Source of the DNA: an uncultured Oscillospiraceae bacterium
GTDB lineage: Bacteria > Bacillota > Clostridia > Oscillospirales > Oscillospiraceae
Direction: 5' to 3'
Length of the DNA stretch: 64,000 nt
Assembly (NCBI GenBank): GCA_902478785.1
Contig: CABSMJ010000011.1
Location: forward strand, 14,902 to 78,901
Both the position numbers and the translations under genes were made by a program. The notes beneath the pieces are model-generated. The model was given only the letters and a program-made list of their open reading frames with translations, was not told where the DNA came from and did not search any database. This document shows positions 52,326 through 59,784 of this stretch, in pieces (position 1 is the stretch's first letter; each line of letters begins with the position of its first letter).

Positions 52326-53414
52326 ATGCGCCTTCCCGTTCCCCCTCGCGGTGATAAATTTCTCTCCTTCTCTCTGCGGGACTGGCTCATCACCGCGGGG
52401 ATTCTTTTGGCAGCTGTGGGCTTCTGCGTCCTTCTGCGGGCGGCGGACAGCAGCGAGGGTGCCATCAGCCTGGTGTTTGTTCTGGCCGTGCTGCTGATCT
52501 CCCGCCTGACCAACGGCTATTTTTATGGGCTGCTGGCCTCCGTGGCCGGCGTAGTGGGCGTCAACTACATCTTTACTTATCCTTATCTTGCCTTCAACTT
52601 CACCATCGCCGGCTATCCCATCACCTTTTTGACGCTGCTGGTAGTCTCCGCTATCACCTCCGCCCTGACCACTCAGATCAAGCGCCAGGAGCGGCTGCGC
52701 CTGGAGGGGGAGAAGGAGAAGATGCGGGCCAATCTGCTCCGCTCCGTCTCCCACGACATCCGCACTCCCCTGACCTCCATCGTGGGCGCCACCTCCGCCA
52801 TCCTGGAAAATGAGGATTCCCTGACGGAGGAGCAAAAACGCCGCCTGCTGACGGACGTGAAGGAGGATGCCCAGTGGCTCATCCGCGTGGTGGAGAACCT
52901 GCTCTCCATCACCCGCATGGGCAGCGACACGGCCCAGATCACCAAGGCCGACGAGGTAGCCGAGGAGGTCCTGGCGGAGGCGGTGCGGAAGTTCCGTAAG
53001 CGCTTCCCCCAGATGCCGGTCCATGTAAAGGCACCGGACGAGCTGCTGGTGGTGCCTATGGACCCTATCCTCATTGAACAGGTGCTGGGGAACCTGCTGG
53101 AAAACGCGGTGCTCCACGCCACCGGCGCCACCGAAATCCAACTCAGTGTCCGGCAGGAGGAAAACTGGGCCGTCTTTTCCGTCCAGGACAACGGCTGCGG
53201 CATTGCCGAGGAACTGCTGCCCAAGCTCTTTGACGGCACCCTGCGCCACAACGAGACCACCTCCGGCGACGGAAAGCGCAACATGAACATCGGTCTGGCG
53301 GTGTGCACCGCCATCGTCCGCGCCCACGGCGGCACGCTCAGTGCTGACAACCGGCCCGAAGGCGGCGCGGAATTCATCTTCCGTCTACCTCTGCAGCAGA
53401 CGGAGGAATCCTGA
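52326..53414 (+). CDS. Sensor histidine kinase, truncated KdpD-like
   Basis: A 362-residue kinase. A DUF4118-type four-helix membrane region (about 20-112, including GYFYGLLASVAGVVGVNY) is followed by the dimerisation box with His143 in RSVSHDIRTPLT, the N box NLLENAVLH and G boxes DNGCGI and NIGLAVC. It corresponds to the C-terminal half of KdpD and lacks the N-terminal KdpD/Usp potassium-sensing domains of the usual 880-residue protein. AGGAGG precedes the ATG. It is followed by a KdpE-like regulator; no kdpABC genes are here. Confidence 0.88.
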   Translation: MRLPVPPRGDKFLSFSLRDWLITAGILLAAVGFCVLLRAADSSEGAISLVFVLAVLLISRLTNGYFYGLLASVAGVVGVNYIFTYPYLAFNFTIAGYPITFLTLLVVSAITSALTTQIKRQERLRLEGEKEKMRANLLRSVSHDIRTPLTSIVGATSAILENEDSLTEEQKRRLLTDVKEDAQWLIRVVENLLSITRMGSDTAQITKADEVAEEVLAEAVRKFRKRFPQMPVHVKAPDELLVVPMDPILIEQVLGNLLENAVLHATGATEIQLSVRQEENWAVFSVQDNGCGIAEELLPKLFDGTLRHNETTSGDGKRNMNIGLAVCTAIVRAHGGTLSADNRPEGGAEFIFRLPLQQTEES

Positions 53415-53471
53415 CTTTTCCCATATCTACCACGCAGGTCTTCCTGCACCCAGAAAGGAACGATCACCACT

Positions 53472-54188
53472 ATGAAAATTCGCGACAAGATCCTGATTGT
53501 TGAGGACGAGCAGAGCATCTGTAACTTCATCTCCACGGTGCTCTCCTCCCATGACTACGACCCCATGGTGGCCCGCACCGGCGCCGAGGCCCAGTCCATG
53601 ATCGCCTCTCACTGTCCCGATCTGATTATTCTGGATCTGGGACTGCCCGATATGGATGGCCTGGACATCCTGCGGCAGCTGCGCTCCTGGTCCAGTCTGC
53701 CGGTGGTGGTGGTCTCCGCCCGGTCCCACGAGCGGGACAAGGTGGACGCCCTGGATCTGGGGGCCGACGACTATCTGACTAAGCCCTTCGGCACGGACGA
53801 GCTGCTGGCCCGCATCCGGGCTGCCATCCGCCACACTCGCACCGCCTCCGGCAACGACCAGGTGGCTCAGAGCGGCACCTACACCGTGGGCGAGATGACC
53901 ATCGACTACAACAAGCACCAGGTGCTCATCAACGGCGTCAACGCCAAGCTGACCCTCAACGAGTACCGTCTGGTGGCCCTGCTGGGCAAATACGCCGGCA
54001 AGGTGTTGACCTACGACTTCATCATCCGGGAGCTGTGGGGCCCCCGGGCCAGCGGCGACAACCAGATCCTGCGGGTCAATATGGCCAACATCCGCCGCAA
54101 GATCGAAAAGAACCCCGCCGAGCCTCGGTACATCTTCACCGAGGTGGGCGTGGGCTACCGCATGGCCGAGAGCGAAAACGACTCCTGA
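53472..54188 (+). CDS. OmpR-family response regulator, KdpE-like
   Basis: A 238-residue regulator: receiver domain with acidic pair ED at 11-12, phospho-acceptor Asp55 in LIILDLGLPD, Lys in YLTKPFG, then a C-terminal winged helix (LTLNEYRLVALLGKYAGKVLTYDFIIRELWG). AAGGAA precedes the ATG. Partner of the kinase upstream, followed by a terminator. Potassium homeostasis is the default guess from family. Confidence 0.92.
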   Translation: MKIRDKILIVEDEQSICNFISTVLSSHDYDPMVARTGAEAQSMIASHCPDLIILDLGLPDMDGLDILRQLRSWSSLPVVVVSARSHERDKVDALDLGADDYLTKPFGTDELLARIRAAIRHTRTASGNDQVAQSGTYTVGEMTIDYNKHQVLINGVNAKLTLNEYRLVALLGKYAGKVLTYDFIIRELWGPRASGDNQILRVNMANIRRKIEKNPAEPRYIFTEVGVGYRMAESENDS

Positions 54189-54205
54189 TCCCCAATTAAG
54201 CGCAG

Positions 54206-54241
54206 CGGCGGGACACCGATACCGGTGTCCCGCCGTTTTTT
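54206..54241 (+). terminator. Terminator of the KdpDE-like unit
   Basis: CGGCGGGACACCG-ATAC-CGGTGTCCCGCCG, 13-bp stem, then TTTTTTC. Confidence 0.93.
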
Positions 54242-54268
54242 CATGGCTTTCTTCTGTCCCCTTTGGGC

Positions 54269-54619
54269 CTATCGCACCTGCTCCAGCTCCTCCCGGTCCA
54301 GCTGCACCATCAGCGCCAGGGCTGCCCGCCGGGCCGTTTCGGGGCACAGGGCCAGCCGCTCCGCCAGACACGCGGCCAGATGCCGGTAAGAGGCAGCACA
54401 GCTCCGGGCCGTCTCCTCTCCGGTCCGGGTCAGGCAGGCCGCTCCATAGGGCGCCTTTTCCAACAGTCCCAGCTCCTCCAACTGAGCCAGCACCCGGTGG
54501 ACGCTGGGCTTGGACACCCCCAGACGGCGGGACAGTTCCACAGAGCGCAGGGACTCGTGGGCCTCCCACAGCTCCTGGATGGCCAGCAGATACCGAATCT
54601 GCACACCGGTCAGTTCCAA
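54269..54619 (-). CDS. Winged-helix regulator, DtxR/MarR-like, in the second feo operon
   Basis: A 116-residue protein with an N-terminal helix-turn-helix (SLRSVELSRRLGVSKPSVHRVLAQLEELGLLEKAPYG) close to the DNA-binding domain of DtxR-family repressors and a helical tail without the second metal-binding domain's usual residues. It is the last gene of the feoA-feoA-feoB-Cys-rich operon, about 75 bases after the Cys-rich gene and beyond a hairpin, so it may tune that operon. Confidence 0.75.
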   Translation of the reverse strand: MELTGVQIRYLLAIQELWEAHESLRSVELSRRLGVSKPSVHRVLAQLEELGLLEKAPYGAACLTRTGEETARSCAASYRHLAACLAERLALCPETARRAALALMVQLDREELEQVR

Positions 54620-54641
54620 ACCATCGCCTCCTTAAAAAGAA

Positions 54642-54678
54642 GGCCGGCCGCGGAAGGGGCTCTTGTCCACGGCCGGCC
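54642..54678 (-). terminator. Hairpin between the Cys-rich and regulator genes
   Basis: GGCCGGCCG and CGGCCGGCC form a stem extended by GGA/TCC, followed on the minus strand by TTCTTTTT. It may terminate part of the transcription before the regulator gene. Confidence 0.6.
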
Positions 54679-54695
54679 GGTCGGTCAACGACTTT

Positions 54696-54845
54696 TCAGT
54701 GGCAGCAGCTGCCTCCGCAGCTGCCGCAGTTTCCGCCACAGCTGCATCCGCCGGAGCCACTGCGCTTTTGATGACGCAGGTACAGCACCACGCCTATCAC
54801 CACCGCCAAAACGGCGATACCTACAATACAGGTAGAGAGATTCAT
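54696..54845 (-). CDS. FeoB-associated Cys-rich membrane protein (second copy)
   Basis: A 49-residue protein: membrane helix about 5-23, RHQKR turn, then CSCGGNCGSCGGSCCH with six Cys. Same family as the one at 46105. It starts 18 bases after feoB with AGGTGCAAGG upstream. Confidence 0.85.
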   Translation of the reverse strand: MNLSTCIVGIAVLAVVIGVVLYLRHQKRSGSGGCSCGGNCGSCGGSCCH

Positions 54846-54863
54846 CCTTGCACCTCCTGATGT

Positions 54864-57029
54864 TTACCGGGAAACGGAAACTCTGGCCCGGCTGCGCAGC
54901 TCTGCGCTGCTCTCCCGGTAGGGACGGAAAATCATATACAGCAGAAATGCCAGCGCGGCGATAGCAGCCACGGTGCCCAGGCCGAAGGAGACCTGGCCCA
55001 GAATCAGGCCGCCCAGCTGATAGACCATCAGGGAAACCAGATAGGCAAAGCCGCACATATAGCCAATGGCAGCCAGGGTCCACTTGGGATTGTTCATCTC
55101 CCGCTTGATGGCGCCCATGGCGGCAAAGCAGGGTGCGCACAGCAGATTGAAGATCATGAAGCTGTATGCACTCAGCGCGGTGAAGTTGCCGGCGATGGCG
55201 GCCTGAAGGGTGGGGTCGCTCTCTCCCAAGTCAGCGCTCAGGCCGAAGAGGACCGCAAAGGTGGACACCACGTTCTCCTTGGCGATGAGGCCGGTAACGC
55301 TGGCCACGGTGGACTGCCAGTTGCCAAAGCCCAGGGGGCTGAACACAAAGGCCACCGCGCCACCGATAGCGGCCAGCAGGGAGGAATTGTTGTCCTCCAC
55401 CATGCCGAAGCCTGCCTCCGTAAAGCCAAAGCCCTGGAGGAACCACAAGATCACAGAGGAAAGCAGAATCACGGTGCCGGCCCGCTTGATGAAGCTCCAG
55501 CCCCGCTCCCAGGTGGCCCGCAGCACGTTGCCCGTGGTGGGAGCGTGATAGGGCGGCAGCTCCATGACGAAGGGCGCCGGATCACCGGCAAAGGGCTTGG
55601 TCTTTTTCAGCATGACGCCGGAGAGGATGATGGCGACCACGCCGATGAAGTAGGCGGAAACGGCCACCAGGCCGCTGCCGCCGAACAGAGCGCCGGCAAA
55701 GAGGCCAATGATTGGCATTTTTGCTCCGCAGGGCACAAAGCAGGTGGTCATGATGGTCATGCGCCGGTCCCGCTCGTTTTCAATGGTCCGGGAGGCCATG
55801 ACGCCGGGCACGCCGCACCCCGAGCCGATGAGCATGGGGATGAAGCTCTTGCCGCTGAGGCCGAACTTGCGGAAAATACGGTCCATGATGAAGGCCACCC
55901 GGGCCATATAGCCCACGTCCTCCAGAATGGAGAGCATCAAAAACAGCACCAGCATCTGCGGCACAAAACCCAGCACGGCACCCACGCCGGCCACGATGCC
56001 GTCGGACACCAGGCCGGTGAGCCACTCCGCGCAGCCCCATCCCTCCAGCAGTGTCCGGGAGCCGCCCTGGAGCCACTCCGCGCCAAACACATCGTTGGTC
56101 CAATCGGTGAGGAATGTGCCGAAGGGACCCATGGCGATCCAGTAGACTAGAAACATCACCACGGCAAAGATGGGCAGCGCCAGAACGCGGTTGGTGACCC
56201 AGCGGTCGATCTTGTCCGAGGAGGTCAGCTTCACGCTGCTCTTGCGGACATAGCATCTGCCGATGATGGAGGCGATCCAGGCGTAGCGCTCGGCGGTGAT
56301 GATGGACTCAGCGTCGTCATCCATCTCCTCCTCGCAAGCCTCAATATCTTTTTCAATGTGGGCCAGGGTCGCCTCCGTCAGCTGGAGCTTTTCCCGGACC
56401 TTTTTGTCCCGCTCGAAGAGCTTGACCGCATACCAGCGCTGCTGCTCCTCCGGCAGGCCGTGGAGCACCGCCTCCTCAATATGGGCGATGGCGTGCTCCA
56501 CACTGCCGCCGAAGCTGTGCTGGGGCAGCATGGCTGCGCCTGCCTCCGCCAGCTCCACCGCCTTGTCCGCCGCCGCGGTGACGCCGGTGCCCTTCAGCGC
56601 CGAGATCTCCAGCACCGGGCAGCCCAGCTCCTTGGACAGGGCCCTGACGTCGATGGTATCGCCGCTCTTTTTCACCACATCCATCATGTTGACGGCCACC
56701 ACCATGGGGATGCCCAGCTCGGCCAGCTGGGTGGTGAGGTAGAGATTGCGCTCCAGATTGGTACCGTCCACGATGTTGAGGATGGCGTCGGGCCGCTCTG
56801 TCACCAGATACTCCCGGGCCACCACCTCCTCCATGGTATACGGAGAGAGGGAATAGATGCCGGGCAGGTCCATGATGGTCACGTTCTTGTGTCCCTTCAG
56901 CCTGCCTTCCTTTTTTTCCACAGTGACCCCCGGCCAGTTGCCCACATACTGATTGGAACCGGTCAGGGCATTGAACAGCGTCGTCTTGCCGCAGTTCGGA
57001 TTGCCTGCCAGTGCAATTTTGATTTCCAT
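54864..57029 (-). CDS. feoB: Ferrous iron transporter FeoB (second copy)
   Basis: A 721-residue FeoB: G1 GNPNCGKTT, G3 DLPGIYS, NMMD, an insertion region with many charged residues (EACEEEMDDDAE), and a membrane domain with the Gate motifs GSGCGVPGVMASR and VPCGAKMPII. It is 55 residues longer than the first copy, partly from a longer G-to-membrane linker and C-terminal tail. AGGAGG precedes the ATG. In operon with two FeoA genes; functionally it may serve a different metal or iron level. Confidence 0.95.
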   Translation of the reverse strand: MEIKIALAGNPNCGKTTLFNALTGSNQYVGNWPGVTVEKKEGRLKGHKNVTIMDLPGIYSLSPYTMEEVVAREYLVTERPDAILNIVDGTNLERNLYLTTQLAELGIPMVVAVNMMDVVKKSGDTIDVRALSKELGCPVLEISALKGTGVTAAADKAVELAEAGAAMLPQHSFGGSVEHAIAHIEEAVLHGLPEEQQRWYAVKLFERDKKVREKLQLTEATLAHIEKDIEACEEEMDDDAESIITAERYAWIASIIGRCYVRKSSVKLTSSDKIDRWVTNRVLALPIFAVVMFLVYWIAMGPFGTFLTDWTNDVFGAEWLQGGSRTLLEGWGCAEWLTGLVSDGIVAGVGAVLGFVPQMLVLFLMLSILEDVGYMARVAFIMDRIFRKFGLSGKSFIPMLIGSGCGVPGVMASRTIENERDRRMTIMTTCFVPCGAKMPIIGLFAGALFGGSGLVAVSAYFIGVVAIILSGVMLKKTKPFAGDPAPFVMELPPYHAPTTGNVLRATWERGWSFIKRAGTVILLSSVILWFLQGFGFTEAGFGMVEDNNSSLLAAIGGAVAFVFSPLGFGNWQSTVASVTGLIAKENVVSTFAVLFGLSADLGESDPTLQAAIAGNFTALSAYSFMIFNLLCAPCFAAMGAIKREMNNPKWTLAAIGYMCGFAYLVSLMVYQLGGLILGQVSFGLGTVAAIAALAFLLYMIFRPYRESSAELRSRARVSVSR

Positions 57030-57052
57030 AGCTGTTGATTCCTCCCAACTGC

Positions 57053-57068
57053 GTTAGCCATCGCTAAC
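57053..57068. promoter_or_regulatory. GTTAG-N6-CTAAC motif upstream of feoB (second copy)
   Basis: GTTAGCCATCGCTAAC, extended to an 8-bp perfect inverted repeat (57051-57070). It lies between the second FeoA gene and feoB and matches the repeated motif near the other iron genes. Confidence 0.55.
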
Positions 57069-57084
57069 GCTTTGACTATATTTT

Positions 57085-57104
57085 GCGGAGCCGCTCAGCT
57101 CCGC
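57085..57104 (-). promoter_or_regulatory. Intercistronic hairpin after feoA
   Basis: GCGGAGC-CGCTCA-GCTCCGC directly follows the feoA stop. It may act as a processing or partial termination stem between feoA and feoB. Confidence 0.45.
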
Positions 57105-57323
57105 TCACTGCACCTCGATCATCTCGGCGTCCGCCTTCCGCAGCGACAGCTCGTAGCCCCGGACGGTGACCTCCACCGGGTCCCCCAGAGGCGCCACCTT
57201 GCGCACAAAGATGGACACCCCCTTGGTGATACCCATGTCCATGATGCGGCGCTTGACAGCGCCCTCGCCGTGGAGCTTGACCACCGAGGCGGTCTGTCCC
57301 ACCTTCACGTCCCGCAATGTCAT
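57105..57323 (-). CDS. feoA: FeoA-like protein, tandem copy 2
   Basis: A 72-residue FeoA-fold protein (MTLRDVKVGQTASVVKLHG, RRIMDMGITKGVSIFVRKVAPLG). It lies 18 bases after the other FeoA gene. Two FeoA proteins per FeoB are common in Clostridia; which one contacts the G domain is not known. Confidence 0.9.
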   Translation of the reverse strand: MTLRDVKVGQTASVVKLHGEGAVKRRIMDMGITKGVSIFVRKVAPLGDPVEVTVRGYELSLRKADAEMIEVQ

Positions 57324-57341
57324 TGCTGTTCTCCCCTTCCT

Positions 57342-57554
57342 TTATATCAGAATCCTGCCGGCCATTTCCCGGCTGATGGCCACCCGGGCATCCTTGATAC
57401 TGACGATCAGGTTGCCGTTGTTCTCCGAGACCACCCGCACCTGCTCTCCGGGCACAAAGCCCAGATTCTCCAAAAAGCGTCTGGTCTCTGGATTGCCGCC
57501 CACCTTCTGGATCTGGGCACTCTCGCCGGTCCGAGCCAATGTCAAAGGCATCAT
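57342..57554 (-). CDS. feoA: FeoA-like protein, tandem copy 1
   Basis: A 70-residue FeoA-fold protein (MPLTLARTGESAQIQKVGG, RFLENLGFVPGEQVRVV, NLIVSIKDARVAISREMA). First gene of the second feo operon. GGGAGCGAGG precedes the tandem ATGs. Confidence 0.9.
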   Translation of the reverse strand: MMPLTLARTGESAQIQKVGGNPETRRFLENLGFVPGEQVRVVSENNGNLIVSIKDARVAISREMAGRILI

Positions 57555-57603
57555 CCTCGCTCCCTTCCTTTCCCGCTCATCGCCGGCCGTGTCCGGTCCA
57601 GCG

Positions 57604-57676
57604 GTTAGGTTGTTCTATCTATTATTAGTCTTTCCTAACGCACACATAGGTTAGCACCATCTAACTCTTTTGTCAA
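57604..57676 (-). promoter_or_regulatory. Promoter of the second feo operon with three GTTAG-type sites
   Basis: On the minus strand TTGACA (57671-57676) and TAACCT (57648-57653) are 17 bases apart. GTTAG-N6-CTAAC sites lie at 57650-57665 (perfect, over the -10), 57624-57639 (one mismatch) and 57604-57619 (one mismatch). Such clustering over a promoter fits cooperative repression. Confidence 0.7.
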
Positions 57677-57708
57677 CCCCTGGAAAGAAAAATTTTCCAC
57701 CGGTGGAT

Positions 57709-58260
57709 TCAGGCGGAGACCGCCAATTGGGTCAGGCTTTTTCCCCGGCGGTAGAGGCTGCAATAGATGGCGGTGCATTGTTTGTAGCGCCGAAACCGGT
57801 CTCGGGCCGCCGCCTCGTCGCCGTAGACCTTCCAGCAGCCGGAGCACTTGCAGTTGTGGCCCCGGCAGTCGGCCATGAAGCCCCGGACGTCCTCCGGCGG
57901 ATAGCCAAGGAACAGGCCGATCTCGTGGGGAAAGTCCCCCCGCTCCGCCAGCCGCCGGCGCAGCTCCTGGAGCCGCCCGCCCAGGGAGACCTCCCGATAG
58001 CCCAGCTGACACAGCAGCGCAGCGGCCTCCCGTTGGCGCAGGTCCGCCTCCAGCTCCTGACGGCGGTAGAGCAGGATCAGCGCGGAACCCCGGTCCTGCC
58101 GCAGCACCGCCACATACAGCCCCTTGGGATTCAGCCGCCGGTTCCCCTGGGCCACCGCCTCCCCCAACTCCCGCCGGGAACGACAGGGCAGATTGAACAG
58201 GCTGCCTGTCTTCAGCCCCGCCAGCGTGGGGGCACCGTACTTGACCAAAAATGCGTCCAT
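57709..58260 (-). CDS. DUF3793 family protein
   Basis: A 183-residue protein with the DUF3793 pattern: ELGEAVAQGNRRLNPKGL, LYRRQELEADL, HEIGLFLGYPPEDVRGFM, and a Cys cluster GHNCKCSGCWKVYGD followed by FRRYKQCTAIYC. Family genes are often found near iron or manganese transport genes in Clostridia. Function unknown; it diverges from the DtxR gene over two GTTAG-type sites. Confidence 0.8.
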   Translation of the reverse strand: MDAFLVKYGAPTLAGLKTGSLFNLPCRSRRELGEAVAQGNRRLNPKGLYVAVLRQDRGSALILLYRRQELEADLRQREAAALLCQLGYREVSLGGRLQELRRRLAERGDFPHEIGLFLGYPPEDVRGFMADCRGHNCKCSGCWKVYGDEAAARDRFRRYKQCTAIYCSLYRRGKSLTQLAVSA

Positions 58261-58291
58261 GGGATCTCCTTTCCTTCCATTCCGCTTTATA

Positions 58292-58353
58292 GTTAGTTAA
58301 TGCTAACCCTAAAGCAATAAACAGCCGGCCCGCGCCGGTTATCTTCTGCTAAC
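58292..58353. promoter_or_regulatory. Two GTTAG-N6-CTAAC sites between DUF3793 and dtxR genes
   Basis: GTTAG-TTAATG-CTAAC (58292-58307, perfect) and GTTAT-CTTCTG-CTAAC (58338-58353, one mismatch). On the minus strand TTGCTT-N16-TAACTA overlaps the first, so the DUF3793 gene is probably repressed from it. Confidence 0.6.
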
Positions 58354-58431
58354 TCATGTGACACATCCTACCAGATATGGTGCAGTCTGTCAAGAGAAAT
58401 TCTCCGTCCAGCGGAAATGGGGGATTTTTGT

Positions 58432-58460
58432 TTGCCTGCGGCTGGGAGCCATGCTATAAT
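58432..58460 (+). promoter_or_regulatory. Promoter of the DtxR-family regulator gene
   Basis: TTGCCT and TATAAT with a 17-base spacer, about 65 bases before the ATG. Confidence 0.75.
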
Positions 58461-58526
58461 AAATAAGTTATCGCTTTGGGGAGCCTGCACTGCATCAGCC
58501 CCCGTGAAGCAGAGAGGAGGTCCTCC

Positions 58527-58925
58527 ATGAACGTACAGGAGACAACGGAAAATTATCTGGAAACCATTTTGATGCTGCATCAGGAGCGGGGCTTTGTGCG
58601 CTCTGTGGATGTGGCCAACCGCATGGGCTATTCCAAGCCCACCATCAGCGAACAGATGAAGAAATTTCGCGCCCAGGGCTATGTGGAGATGGATGAGAGC
58701 GGCTATATCACCCTCACCCCCGCAGGAGATGCCATCGCCCAGCGGATCTACGAGCGGCATGTGATCATCGCCCAGATGCTCATGTCCCTAGGCGTGGAGG
58801 AGCAGGTGGCCTATACGGACGCCTGTAAGATCGAACACGACCTGAGTGAAGAGAGCTTTGCCCGGCTCCGGGCCCACTTCTCCGCCCATCAGAAGGCAGA
58901 GCCCTCCCACCCTGAAACCACTTAA
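58527..58925 (+). CDS. DtxR/MntR-family metal-dependent transcriptional regulator
   Basis: A 132-residue repressor: ETTENYLETILML, the helix-turn-helix RSVDVANRMGYSKPTISEQMKKFRAQGYVEM and the metal/dimer region HVIIAQMLMSLGVEEQVAYTDACKIEHDLSEES with likely metal ligands (His, Glu, Cys, Glu-His). It lacks the SH3-like third domain of full DtxR, as in MntR. It is the obvious candidate for binding the GTTAG-type sites around the feo genes. AGGAGG precedes the ATG. Confidence 0.92.
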   Translation: MNVQETTENYLETILMLHQERGFVRSVDVANRMGYSKPTISEQMKKFRAQGYVEMDESGYITLTPAGDAIAQRIYERHVIIAQMLMSLGVEEQVAYTDACKIEHDLSEESFARLRAHFSAHQKAEPSHPETT

Positions 58926-58944
58926 AGACAAGGAGAGACACGAA

Positions 58945-59478
58945 ATGGAACTGCATCACGGCCGCCCTGCGGACTGCACCGGACGAGAGGAGCGGGAGAT
59001 CCGCACCTATGACCTGCTGGACCAGCTGGGCATCGACTACATCCGCACAGACCACGACCCTGCCACCACTATGGAGGTCTGCCACGTCATTGACGGCGTA
59101 CTGGACGTGCTGATCTGCAAGAACCTCTTTTTGTGCAACCGGCAGCAGACCAATTTTTATCTGCTGATGATGCCGGGGGACAAGCCCTTCAAGACCAAGG
59201 ACCTGTCCGCCCAGCTGGGGGTGTCCCGACTGAGCTTTGCCAGTGAGGACCACATGCAGGAGCTGCTGGACGTGCTGCCGGGCAGCGTCAGCGTCATGGG
59301 ACTGATGAATGACCCGGACAATCAGGTGCGCCTGGTCATCGACCGGGAGGTACTGGAGGAGGAGTACGTGGGCTGCCACCCCTGCAAGAACACCAGCAGC
59401 ATCAAGCTGCGCACCTCCGACCTGCTGGAGAAGTTCCTGCCCGCCGTCCACCATACGCCTACGGTGGTCACGCTGTGA
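58945..59478 (+). CDS. YbaK/ProX-type aminoacyl-tRNA deacylase
   Basis: A 177-residue protein of the YbaK/prolyl-tRNA editing family: an early TDHDPATTMEVCHVI, the catalytic-type Lys in LICKNLFLCNRQQ, FYLLMMPGDKPFKTKDL, and a late GCHPCKNTSSIKL. It would remove a wrongly attached amino acid (often Ala or Cys from tRNA-Pro). AGGAG precedes the ATG, 19 bases after the DtxR gene, so the two are probably co-transcribed. A tRNA-Pro gene lies 174 bases downstream. Confidence 0.88.
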   Translation: MELHHGRPADCTGREEREIRTYDLLDQLGIDYIRTDHDPATTMEVCHVIDGVLDVLICKNLFLCNRQQTNFYLLMMPGDKPFKTKDLSAQLGVSRLSFASEDHMQELLDVLPGSVSVMGLMNDPDNQVRLVIDREVLEEEYVGCHPCKNTSSIKLRTSDLLEKFLPAVHHTPTVVTL

Positions 59479-59483
59479 TTCCC

Positions 59484-59520
59484 CTGCCCTGCCCGGCAAA
59501 AACACCGCCGGGCAGGGCAG
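59484..59520 (+). terminator. Hairpin after the deacylase gene
   Basis: CTGCCCTGCCCGGC and its complement form a 14-bp stem with a 9-base loop. There is no T run, so termination is uncertain. Confidence 0.6.
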
Positions 59521-59587
59521 CTGCGGAGCACGGGAAACTTGCTTTTTTCGTATTGGAAAAAATTTTTTGTTTTTTTGTAAAAAAGGC

Positions 59588-59616
59588 TTGCATTCTCCTT
59601 AAGGGTATGGTAATAT
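59588..59616 (+). promoter_or_regulatory. Promoter of the tRNA-Pro gene
   Basis: TTGCAT and TAATAT with a 17-base spacer, 36 bases before the tRNA. Confidence 0.7.
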
Positions 59617-59651
59617 ACTTCTTGCGCAATGACTCTTGCAAAACAAAATAT

Positions 59652-59728
59652 CCGGGTGTGGCGAAGTTTGGTATCGCGCTTGAATGGGGTTCAAGAGGCC
59701 GCTGGTTCGAATCCAGTCACTCGGACCA
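59652..59728 (+). tRNA. tRNA-Pro (anticodon GGG)
   Basis: A 77-base cloverleaf: acceptor CCGGGTG with CACTCGG, D stem GCGA/TCGC, anticodon stem CTTGA/TCAAG with loop ATGGGGT (anticodon GGG at 59686-59688), T stem GCTGG/CCAGT with loop TTCGAAT, discriminator A and encoded CCA. All stems pair. It reads CCC and CCU proline codons. Confidence 0.95.
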
Positions 59729-59784
59729 TGCGGAGTGTCCTTATAGGATCTGAGTATCCTACAAAGGACACTCCGCATTTTTTA
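59729..59784 (+). terminator. Terminator of the tRNA-Pro gene
   Basis: TGCGGAGTGTCCTT and AAGGACACTCCGCA form a 14-bp stem with an inner TAGGAT/ATCCTA hairpin, followed by TTTTTTATTG. The 3-prime end of the small recombinase gene overlaps this stem. Confidence 0.9.
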
